Origin: Branchiostoma floridae
Taxonomy: Eukaryota; Chordata; Leptocardii; Amphioxiformes; Branchiostomatidae
Direction of reading: 5' to 3'
Assembly (NCBI RefSeq): GCF_000003815.2
Contig: NC_049984.1
Span: 11,961,186-12,025,185, forward strand
Length of the DNA stretch: 64,000 bases
In this document: positions 24,713-35,680 of the stretch, piece by piece
How positions within the stretch are numbered: the stretch's first letter is position 1
Layout of the letters: each line of letters opens with the position of its first letter
Position numbers and translations under genes: made by a program
The notes under the pieces: model-generated
Told to the model about the DNA's origin: nothing
The model's input: only the letters and a program-made list of their open reading frames with translations
The model's database searches: none

Positions 24713-25691
24713 CAAGGGTGAGTCAAAAAATGATGCAAGTGATATCATTTCAGGTTTATTTCTTAATCGAATGAGTTGAAATTTGGCACAAAGGTATAGG
24801 CATATATCCTCTTAAGATTGAAATATTTCAATTTGCTGTTCATTATTTTACGAGTTACTGAGTTGATCTCTAGATGACACCACCGTTGGAAGTTTCTCAG
24901 AACGAGCAGCCCTCTAGATCTGACCCACCTACAATTACTGTAGGAAATTTAAATGATATATGTGACTGTATGATAACAACTGTCTCTATAGGTTATATGC
25001 TAGTTTTCATTTTGAACTCCCAATGGTTCCTCATTTACAGCTGCTTGGATGGAAAAAGGTGTGATGTAGAGCAAGTTCAGACAACCGCTCTAAATACAAC
25101 TCATACCTCACTGCTTCCAAGCAACGAAAAAATAAAACTTGATTTGATTTCAGAATATGCATGTGGCTTATAGAGATATTCAGCTTTATACATGTGCATC
25201 CTTAGTCTCCTATAGTAGCTACAACTTACAAGTTAGTTAGGAAAATTCTTCAGGAATTCAGGAAAGTTAATTCAATTCAATTAATAACATGCATTGTTCT
25301 ACTCTTTTTCCCGATGGGCTTCAAAGGGTGTGATCTTCTTGCATTCAACTCAGTCACTCATCAAATGATGAACAAATTTTTAGTTATTTCAATCTCAGGA
25401 TGACATATCCTTTACCTTTGAGCCAAATCTCAACTCATTTGATTGATGATGAGCCTACCATTCCTTACCACTTGAATTCAAGAAATAAAGACAACTTTTT
25501 GTCCATTTTTTTTCACGCTCGCATCAGTTTCGGGTGCCCATTAGAAACGACTGGTCTCCGGATACTGATAATACAAATGTACCTAAAAATATGGCTTAGT
25601 GTTGTCTAAACATTCAGCTCAATGTTGCCTAAACCTTGCCTAGAAAAGAAATCCATTTCCAAGTTGCCTGAATCTTTTTATGACACCCTGC
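24713..25691. mobile_element. Tc1/mariner-like non-autonomous element (979 bp)
   Basis: The left end CAAGGGTGAGTCAAAAAATG and the inverted right end GCAGGGTGTCATAAAAAGAT share AGGGTG and an A-run in mirrored positions. TA dinucleotides abut both ends (24711-24712 and 25692-25693), as expected for a TA target duplication. GGGTGAGTCAAAAA is a typical mariner terminus. The interior shows no recognisable transposase. Confidence 0.5.
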
Positions 25692-28175
25692 TACAGACAG
25701 CCAAAATTTGTGTTATTTTGCACAAGAACACATCAACTCTACATGTATATTGCAGAACTAGCGCAGTAAGCAAAAGTAGTGGCAGTAAATCTCGGTGAGT
25801 TTTTCTCAGGCTCCCGTACAGAAGTGTGATTGATTGGGCACTTAATACGGGGCCAGTAATGCGAGACTAGGCCAAAGTTGAGTCTTTGTAATGACGAAGT
25901 ATATTGAGGAACATAAATCTCCACAACCGGGATTACTAGTCGTTACGGGTCGGTCACACATGTCATGCAGTCATGTTCAAGACACAAAAGACAGACAAAA
26001 ACCGTTGACACGATCGTCCCATGGTGATTTAAGTTTCAGAAACATGACAGTAGACAGTGTTCCCTAGATATTATCATGCAAACACAGACGGACGCCACAA
26101 ACCTACCAAATATTGTTGATACACATTTTGTAACATACATAACGACATAAGTCATGATATTGGAGGGATGTGATAAAATGTGCTGATATACGAGTATACA
26201 GACGTAAGGCTCGAGTTCTTCTTTCATCGTGAAGTTATCATTTCTCTAACTTGTTTTTCTTAGATTCAGAACGAAAAAAGCAGACGTGGTTGTCTGGGGG
26301 TCGGTAAAGGTGAGGCACCAGTCAGCGCTAGCAAACAACGTTTTTATCAAAACAGCTGACTCAAAAAACGTGTCTGACTCATAGTGGGCAATAACCAATA
26401 TAGGCAGGGACTGTGTGAGGTCAATGACTTGTCCCAAACTCCAATTCCTTTTGTATCCCAACTGTCGGACAAATATTCAACGAAATGTTTTGTGCTTAGT
26501 GATCTTTGATTTAAAATAGTGTTGACCATCGGTCCTCTATCTTGATGACTGCAAATGTGCAAATGACTATGTGCAAATCATAACACCACAAATTTGTTTT
26601 TTTAAGCGTCTACTGCACTTGATTTACTTCAAACATTAGCTTCAAACACCGCACCCCTACTGCAAAATAAAACTAATATATAATGTAAATACATTTACTG
26701 TATTGCAACTTTCACAAGCTCAAAAAGCCAGTGAAACAATTTTCAAGTTGCGCTCTGCTAGCAGCAAAGAGGGAGGGCTATATCAGATATTACCAGAGTG
26801 TGAAAGAATATATGTACATTAAATACTGTCCACCTAGTGATTGAAGAAGAAATACATTTGATCTTTAATTGTTTATTTAACCAGGAGGAAAGACCAAGTG
26901 TGATATCATCACTACATGCACAGTGCATTTAATGGTAATGAAGTTCATGTGCCCTTTGGGTTCATTTAAGGCCAGGGTGACCACAATGGCCAGACAAAAA
27001 GTCAACAAAGCTGATTGTACTGATAACCTTGAGTACAAATGTCTGGATAAATAGTCTGAAAAATTGTTTTTCAAATACCTGGGTTGCACGGTTTTGGAAA
27101 AACTGAGTAGAATACCACAAATTCTAACACATGTCCTAATAAATTAAACACTATTTTGCATGGTTTCTATTAGTCATCTATGGCACAAATCTTTGCAAAG
27201 TTTCTTACTTTTACTTCAATAACTAAAATGAACAGCACAGTTTAACTTTAAACGTCTTTACTTAAAAATAAATGAACCAAATGCATAGCATTAAATATTC
27301 TCTGCTTGTTTTAAAGAAAATACATTGGTAGAGAAAGCAAGTATATCTTTTTGCTTACTTGAATGACAGCATTATTGTACATAATGACAATCTATTTCAA
27401 AGGATTACTGTTTAATATTGCGACAGGGGAGAAAAGGAGGGTTTCCCAGGTTGTAGTACAGAAAGCAAATAAGGGAGACATATCTGTGCTGTCATGGATT
27501 TGCAGTGTTGAGGTTACTGTGAAAACTACAACAAAAGTTTTACAGTATGTTCATCAAGCCATTTCTCTTAGTTAGTTCTCTTATTTAAACTTGTTAAAGT
27601 TACCTCCAATTGTGCCTGTTACACGTGTGTCTGTTGCACGTGAGAGAATCACTGCTATCAGCGAGACTATTGTTCTGTTGCTGGGGTGTGGCTGTTGTGC
27701 TGACAGAAGACCTTTGATTGGGACAGCTTAAACCATGCAGTTAACCTGAAGGTGCAAGGTGCATGTCACGTTTGTTCGAACTTCAGACTAGTGGGAGAGT
27801 TGAAGTGTTTGTTGCAGAAGTCTTGCTGATCCTCACTTTGCTCAGGCCCTCCTATTTTCCTCTCACACTAGTTATATATGGCCCTGTGCAACAAAATGCC
27901 TCTCAATAGCTTATTACATGTACCATACATATAAAGGATATGACAAATTCAGGTAACCACTGTTGTGCCATACCTGAGCCATGATAATGTTTGATAGAGG
28001 TGTTCTGGACCAAAGCATATTTTACAGCAACCAACGGGCTTCCATAGAATAATTCAAACGTACCTTGTGTGCACTGCATACACTGCTGTTGAAAATTCAA
28101 ATACATATACTGGATTTGGATGTTGAACTCAATGATCTTGTTCAAGGACAACTTCTGTTACATTTTGCATTAAAT

Positions 28176-28640
28176 TGTGTGTTTTCTTGGGTGGGTATGA
28201 CATAAAAAGAGTACAACCGTATTCAGGATCACCCTCCATGGCAGCCCAGGTGAGCCGCCCAGGAGTACTCGGAGCACTCACTCAGCTTACTATCAGATGC
28301 CCCCATGCCGAACCAACTACAGACAGTAGCCTTCTTCCCCAGAACTGTGAAGGACTGGAATGCTCTCCCAGCACAGGTAGCCCTCAGTGCCACTCTGGCC
28401 AAATTCAAATTACATATATAGCTCCCTCCCCACCCGTTCCTCCCTCCACATTACAATACTCCATTACTTCCACGCTTTGCAGTAGACTTCACAATACAGG
28501 CAGCATAATCTTCAGTTAGTTGAAGGCGGCTGCCTCAAACGAAAGAAGAAGAAGAGAAGAGCCCAGTGGGATCACCCACCAACCTGTGGTCAGGCTAGTA
28601 CCTCAGTGATATGGACTACACTGTACACAAGTTTAATCTT
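28176..28640 (+). mobile_element. composite repeat with a LINE reverse-transcriptase C-terminal relic
   Basis: The frame around 28303-28437 reads TVAFFPRTVKDWNALP then ATLAKFKLHI and a stop, the closing signature of CR1/L2-type LINE ORF2. A GAAGAAGAAG tail lies near 28540-28556. The flank GGTATGACATAAAAAGAGTA (about 28194-28213) and the GTCAGGCTAGTACCT block near 28590 recur in related form at 38165-38345, so the LINE fragment may sit inside another repeat family. Confidence 0.55.
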
Positions 28641-29588
28641 ACCAAAGGAATGTTTAGTAGAACCAGGCATGTATTTTCACCAATATATTCATTATTTGTA
28701 TATGACCATGTTGGACCATTCATCTCCCACTGCATGCAGAAAAGAAGTCAAACCCATCAAATATATTTAGATTAGACGTTATTTCTGTTTTGTTTTATTT
28801 ATAAATCTCATTTTCCTCATCTGTTAAGGAAATCTGTTCATCATGTATACCACTGCTTCACTTTGTTTGCAATTAGCCCATGAGCATGAACTTTCAATAG
28901 AAAGGCTTATATATTACTGAGCTGTTTTTCCATAGCTCAGCAAAGCATGACAATAGTAGGAGGTGGGCAAACCTAAGCTAGCAATATCTTTATATTGAAC
29001 CTTGACAGTTTTGTTTATTGGATGTCTGAGCTGATCGAGACTGGCCATTTGATTGGTCAACAGACATAATCTCAACTGTGGCCTGGCCATACTTGCATAA
29101 CTATTGCATAATACAATGGTGTCTGTTCTTTAGCCTTACTTAGGAACAAAACATACAGAAATGGAGTCCTGCCTGTCCACCAAACTGGGTCTATTAAACA
29201 GTAGAGTTTACACACTAAAGTGATTTCTATGTGGCCATATATTTGTCTGTCAATGAGTTAAAGTTTGAGAAAGCATGGCCTGAGTGTGTGAACAAATAAT
29301 TTCATCACTGACAAGATGACATGTTGTCATTGGTAACCAAATATATCAGGTGGGAGAAAATGCTGAAACGAGGATTCAGCAATGTGTAAAATTCTAAATG
29401 TATGCAACATAGAAAGTATAGGTGTTGCCATAGCAAACACACGTATAGTCATGTTGGTGTTAATTCACTTCACCCTCATAACGGTACATGATGTCTCCAC
29501 TTTGGTCCCAAGCTAACTCTGAAATTCTAAAATACCACTCTGATGCTATTCTGACTTTAAAGTAAACTGACAATATGATACTGCTCTC

Positions 29589-32500
29589 CTATCCTAAGAA
29601 GCCAATTTTCTCTCTTTTGCTGTTCTCCTCTTTCTCCAAGGCTTCTTTTAGTCTGGAATTCAGCACCATTCCAACCTTTTTACCAGACTGTAAGAGAAGA
29701 GCAAATATTTCAGCATCATGTTTAATGAACACAATTGTCTTTAATAAACTACATGTATGGACAAAACCTTATTAATACCTCCCCACGAATTAGTAGCCCA
29801 TTCCATTGACTCCATGGCCAGGCCAGTCTGTCATGCCTGATCAATAACTAGTCCTACTACCTCTGAACTCTACTTCCTGTCTACCTTAACAGTGACTCCA
29901 TCTTCCCACTCTCTTCCTGTTTCTCTACTGACATTGTATTGAAATAAATATGGAGGGATACCAACCCAATGAAACACGCACCAAAAAAAAAACACCTCCA
30001 ATTTCAGAAAGGCAATAAGAAGGAGGACAATGCAAACCTCTATCATCTCATAGATGCTCTCAGGGTCCAGACTCCCTGAGCCTTCCTTGTTGAGACCTGC
30101 GATGGTTCCCTTCTGGGTGACTCCAACTGTGAGTCTGGCTAGGGAACACAGCTCCTCCTCCCAACTAGCATCCACTACATGTCTGTGGCCAATCTATAGG
30201 GATAGAAAATGTATAAAATAAAGTTTATTAGCAAGTTCATGCCTGAAACTAATTGCCAGTATGTGGAGTTGCATTGCCAGTAGGGGTGGGTACTGGTATG
30301 GTGTACCAGTACAAAACCATTTTTTTGGGGACAGGCCCAGAAAAACCGGACCTGAAAAAAAATCAGTGGACCTGAATCAGTGGACCTGATGTTGGACTGA
30401 TTCAAGCCCAGACCTGGACCTGAGCCTCTGGACCTGGACAGTACCTGTACCTGAATTTTCTGTACCTGTACCCACTAATAATTGCTAGCCCTTCTAAATT
30501 TACTATCAAGTCCTGCCAGTACCCCTGAAGAGTGATTCTTTGATGGCATGATGTTCAACAAAAGGAGAAGAGTGTATTATTTAACGCAAACACACAGCAA
30601 ACACACATGTGCATGTTGATTAATAATACACATACTAATATACAATGTAATATGATCCGAAAATGTTGTACTTTGGTTCCATACAATCTTAAAGAAAACA
30701 CAGTAAAGCAAAATGAGGCACATACACAGTGATTGACTATACCTTGCTCAAAGTGACAATAAGAGGTACATTGTCCACATCCAGCCTTTTGACATCATAT
30801 GGATCATCTGACAGCTCAATCTCTTGCTGACCCTCATCGTCTGCTGTCACTACCACTGTGGGAATTCTGGTTTCAGAAAAAACTCAAAGCATGAAAAACT
30901 GCACTCTTGAAGGATAGGTAGTACATGTGATGAAATGTTGAACTTTAATAGTGACCTCTCAACCTAAAACTACACAGCAAATATACATCTCAAATGTATT
31001 ATCAATGTACTATAGAATTGTTCCAACTTAAAACAAAGTGAAAACCTCTATTCCTCTTAAAACTTTAAAACATAAAGTTTCTGCAAAAATGCATTTACAG
31101 TTATAGTCTTCTGAACTGTCTCTACTCACCTTGTATTAAAGAGGGCAGCTTTGACAGCGAGAGAGACAGCATCAAAAAGGTTTCCTCCACACTCCAAAAC
31201 CTGTAAAAAATAAGATAGAAGATCTTTCACCTCCATGAAATATCTAAAGAGATTTTGTGAATTTCTTAAATACTAGTCCTAGCCATCACATATTTTAGAG
31301 ATCTTCCCCTTCCCTTCTTCTCTTAATCAATTCCAGTTACCGTCCCCCCTCCCCATAAGCAATAATCCATGGACTTATACCACACTACTTTCTGGAAATT
31401 GGTGTCAGCCTGTAATGCAGTACCTGGAATACTGCTAGGGAGACTGAAATTGTCATTTTTCTCCAGGATTTTAACAACTACGCATATACCAAAATTCCTA
31501 CAAATCCATCAACAAGACCTTGAGTTCTAGGTGTGAACACACAAACACAACAAAGACCAATGTCTCTTTCCTGGAAGTATAAAAGAGCTCACTTTCTAGT
31601 ACTGGCAGTTCCATGTATAAGAAAAAAAACCCTACTATATCTGTACAAATTCCATGTCTATCATTTGCTGTAACTATGTAGCTACAGTCAACCCATAATG
31701 ACTAACAACTGTTTTGAGAAACTAGTCTACTAACACTATCACAGTAGCTCAATGTTCTAATTCAGATTTTGTTAGTCCATTTTACTCTCTACTGTACATG
31801 TATATCAAATTACTTACGCCATAAAGAGTTGCAGTACCATTAAATCCTGCTAGGAAGAGCAGCTGCACATTTTCTTACCAGAACGTCCACATAGAGGACC
31901 CAGCATTGCCCTTCCGGTATGATGCACAGAGCAGTCAAGTCCAGAGTACTTCTGCTGTTGAATATTCTTTGTAATGCATTGGAGACCTCGATAGCTAGTT
32001 CTTCTCCTCCTCTGCCTTCAAACTCAGGGGAAGCATTGGCTGAACTGAAAATCAGGACAACAACATATGTTATGTAAAAAGGTATAGATGTACATGTAAA
32101 TAAATAATTGAGCAAAAACGATTGATACTTTTCTGTAAACTGACTGGCATCAGACATGGTTGACTTGAAAATATATGCTACTGGTTCTTGTAGAAATCTC
32201 TTGTAGAAAAGTTTAGACGCTTTGTAATAGCGCTTATGTAGGAAAATAAACAAACTGGCAAAGTTAATAGTACGTGTATATGGTGTTACAGCTGACTGTG
32301 GGACTACATGTATTATTTTAAAAGAAAGAGTATGGACAATTTGCAGCAAACATACCAATCTACAAAGAACTCTAGTTTTCCTTCTTTTGGTCTTCCTGGG
32401 TCTGGCTCTCCCATCTCAGCCTTCACACCGACTAGAATATCTGTGTTACCCTGATATGGACAAATAAACAAGAAAATAAAACAATTACAAGTCAATAAAA

Positions 32501-34192
32501 ATTGTACCAGCTACTAGTATTTGTATATACCATATAATACTGACAAGCTTTGACTTTTGAGTATCATGATAACTGATACAATGTTTATGGTGCCAGCTAG
32601 CAGAATAGGTCTAAACTGCAGTTTCAACAACATAACAATGAGTCTAAAAATGGTCATAATATTTTCCAATCCAGAAGCAATCTTTTATACACATTCTGCC
32701 TTACATGGTGTATTGCTGAAGGCTAGTTAAACAATACTAGCAGTTATAAATTTTGAGTAAGTTTTAGATACTTAATGATTATCACCTGCTTTCATCTATA
32801 GTACTACCTATGGTCAAACTTGATGGAATTGCTTTACTGTTTCCCTAAAACATTTATAATGCAACCTCTAGTACTACAAGTTTTCCTTCATGATTTCTGT
32901 GTTTGTTGATGTAGGATGTGTATCTGACACAAACGAACAGCCAAACAGCACATTGATTACTGACCAGTCTGAGCCTAGCGGATCCACTGGTGTTGGACAC
33001 CACGTCAGTTTCCACCTGCACATGTCTGTAGTCCTCACAGGCACGCCCGTCAGACCGCAGGTCATCCTACACATGGAGGGCAAAAATCTTACACAACTTC
33101 CAGGTGTGCCATTATTGTGCAATAGCCAAGCCAGTTGAGTGCCATACCAAAAACTGTATAATGGTCTCTCTGCTTAGCACTCAGCATTTGGGAAAGAGTA
33201 TCATGGCAGGTATACACACACCACTAACAGTGGATTAGCCATCCTGCTGTAGTGATTACACAGAGTTGTGTGGCCCCAGTGCTACTGAAATGGAGATGGG
33301 CACCACCCTATGCACTGTCTGGTGAGGAAAAGACTTCACAGTGGTCACTGATTTTTCTGATTTTAAAAAGTTAGAAGTCCCACAATGAAAGTCAATTTTC
33401 TACTGGATGCCCATATGTAATAGGAGACCAGGGCTATATCATCATCATCATCATCATCATCATCATTCACTGCATATAATATAATTTGTTCAAATTGTTG
33501 CATTTTATTTTTGTGAACCGAACTGAAATTTTTGTATAACAAATATAGAAATGATATAGAAACAATTGAAATGGCGACTCAAAAAAATTTTTTTTTTTCT
33601 AATTCTGAAAATTTAAATGACATAATAAATTTGCCTAGCCTGAGTACCATCCTACTAAGTGACCGCTGGCTCGGTACTTTCGCTTGTTATCAAGCGAAAG
33701 AGTAGAGTAGAGCTAGCGGTCACTATGGAGGATGGTACTCAGGCTAACATTTGCATTAGGTTTAGAGACCCCAAAAGAAGTAAATTATAACATAAGGATT
33801 ATGGCGGGCCTCATTTGAGACAAGGAGCTCCTTGTTTGAGACCACAAACTATTCGTTGCATGCATAATCAGAAGTGAGAAGATTGAGTTCTACAGTACAA
33901 GTAATCAGCATGTTATTGTAACTTGCACTGTAATTGGAGGAAGATTCTACATAGCTCTTCGTGACATGTGAGTAAAGATGCATTACTGTATAGTGAAACC
34001 AAACCAGCATAAGAGCCCCCCCCCCTTAAGTTTTCTACAACTATAAACGTTATATTTTACACCGATTATAAATCACAGACGTGTATAAAAATTCTGCCAT
34101 CATTTCCGTACAGTTATGAACAGTCTTACCTGAACTCCGTGGACGATAAAAAGCCTTTCTGCGTCGCTCAGCACACCTAAGGTAGAAGACAT
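29589..34192 (-). CDS. EXOSC7: exosome complex component RRP42 (8 exons, 291 aa)
   Basis: One of the six RNase PH-like subunits forming the ring of the eukaryotic RNA exosome (3'-5' RNA processing and decay, nucleus and cytoplasm); in animals the ring is catalytically inert. Exons 5' to 3': 34130-34192, 32965-33066, 32356-32450, 31879-32044, 31130-31200, 30743-30866, 30038-30193, 29589-29687. Phases close over 876 nt, giving 291 aa, the same length I recall for human EXOSC7. Diagnostic blocks: DLRSDGRACEDYR, ETDVVSNTSGSARLRL, TDILVGVKAEMG, FEGRGGEELAIEV, CWVLYVDVLVLECGGN, ALFNTRIPTVVV, ELSDDPYDVKRL, GSLDPESIYEMIE and the C-terminal KREKIGFLG. The start MSSTLGVLSDAERLFIVHGV matches the family N-terminus. 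It is head to head with the ZDHHC3/7 gene. Confidence 0.97.
30281..30477. mobile_element. MITE-like repeat of the GGGGTGGGTAC family in an EXOSC7 intron
   Basis: Begins TAGGGGTGGGTACTGGTA and ends CTGTACCTGTACCCACTA, inverted with respect to each other. The interior is a run of degenerate GGACCTG repeats. It resembles 9556-9690 and 10199-10235. Confidence 0.55.
33438..33466 (+). repeat. ATC trinucleotide microsatellite
   Basis: About nine consecutive ATC units in the first EXOSC7 intron. Confidence 0.9.
33636..33746. mobile_element. 111-bp foldback (hairpin) MITE
   Basis: The outer arms TAGCCTGAGTACCATCC and their reverse complement match exactly. The pairing continues inward through AGTGACCGCT and CTTTCGCTTG to a loop TTAT near 33696, so nearly the whole element folds into one stem. 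It lies in the first EXOSC7 intron and has no coding capacity. Confidence 0.8.
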
Positions 34193-34567
34193 GCTTCTTC
34201 AGCTCCGGACAACCGAATGTGTACTACGTCATCACTCTCCAAGCAGAAGTTTGTCGCCGGCTTACGTACTTTGACTCCCTTTTAAACGTTTTGTCAGACT
34301 TTTCATTTGATCAGCTTGTCCTTTAAAGAAGTATTTTATGTGAATTTTTTACAGGAAAAAATAACAACTAACTAGAAAGAACTCACAACAAAAACGCCTA
34401 AAAACGCGAAAGATAAAATACCGCCTAACTTCTGCTTGGAGAGCAAACTACGTCATCGGCTCCTGTGTACCCGCATATTTGGTGACGAATACACGTCGTA
34501 TGCGGAAGGGGAAGCCAGCTGATGAATTTTTGCTAATTTTACGCGGAATTTCTCACATATTTGGGCG
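34193..34567. promoter_or_regulatory. bidirectional promoter and 5' leaders of EXOSC7 (-) and ZDHHC3/7 (+)
   Basis: The EXOSC7 start is at 34192 on the minus strand. A strong donor GGGCG|GTAAGTACG at 34568 would end a plus-strand 5' UTR exon that joins the acceptor before 35672. The interval carries two copies of ACTACGTCATC (34223-34233, 34447-34457; CRE/ATF-like) and a perfect 17-bp inverted repeat CTCTCCAAGCAGAAGTT (34235-34251 against 34427-34443). No TATA box is evident, as is common for housekeeping pairs. Confidence 0.65.
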
Positions 34568-35680
34568 GTAAGTACGTAAAGTCTATCATCACAGTGTTAC
34601 TAAGAGTATGTAGCGCATGTAGAGTGCTTGGGTTGTGGTGGTATTCCCCCAAATGTGACTGTTTTGACGGAAACACTTAATGATATGCATCGCGATGGGT
34701 GTGTGCGTGACCTAGCGAACTGAACATTTTTACATGTTCTTGACGATTCAGCTGTTTGTCTCCGTAGAAACATTGGATCATTCATGTTTCCCGACAAACA
34801 AACGATACATCGAAGTGTATGACCAATCTTTGTAGATGTAAACATGGACGGAAAAGATGGCTGATAAAATCCGAGATTATTGGACCGGCATGACACCATA
34901 TGAACCTCAAGAAGTTTATGAAAACCGAGAAGGGTGGAGAAACCGGGTGCCAGATATTCCAGGGTGCCCCAACCATAAGATACTAGTACTAGTAGTAGCT
35001 AGACAGCGAGGTAGATGAGACGAGATGGAAGTATTGCTGAAAACAAATAAAAGATGTATGTACATTTCCCCATCTGTCACCAAGTAGCCTGTTGCATCTG
35101 GTCTTACATGTTTTCAGGCATACACATTATGTAACATGAATTATCAGGCTCAAGACTCCAATCTATAAATGATAACCATATTGCAACCCATTTTTTAACC
35201 ATCATATAAATCCGTCTACTAGTAAAAACGAATACATGAACCGGTAACGTTGTGAAGAGTCTATTTCTTGTACAAGCTAGTAGAAGGGTCTGCATGCCCT
35301 TTTCACAAATTCACAGTGACCTTTAATTCACCATTAATCATAGCAAGACTGCTCAATTCAATGTTAATTTGTAAAGTGTTGTCAGTAGATTTCTTTTGTG
35401 CGAAGCGTAATTAGTCACTTGATTAAATACTGTGACAGTGTGAACACTTTTCTTTCTTTATTTTCTACCTACCATGAAATTAAATCCTCACAAACCTAAA
35501 GGTATTTACTCCTTGCTAAAATAGATATTTAATGAATTTACAGTGTGTATTAAGAATTCTCGAAAAGCTTATGAGCTTATAATTTTAGTATGCATATATT
35601 GCCAGGAGGCATATTTTGAAACAAGATGGACTACTTTCTGTAATGACGTTGTTTGACCTTTTCATGACTGCCAGGTCTGC

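Larger units (their letters stand above)
21713..29588. other. gene-poor interval between the vitellogenin-like gene and EXOSC7
   Basis: About 7.9 kb with no exon chain that I can support on either strand. Besides the proximal promoter of the vitellogenin-like gene it contains a mariner-like remnant (24713-25691) and a LINE/SINE composite (28176-28640). The rest is AT-rich sequence with only short, unconnected open frames. Confidence 0.6.

Noticed and set aside
24874-25173. 99-codon frame inside the mariner-like remnant
   Set aside because: No mariner catalytic blocks are recognisable; treated as non-coding filler.
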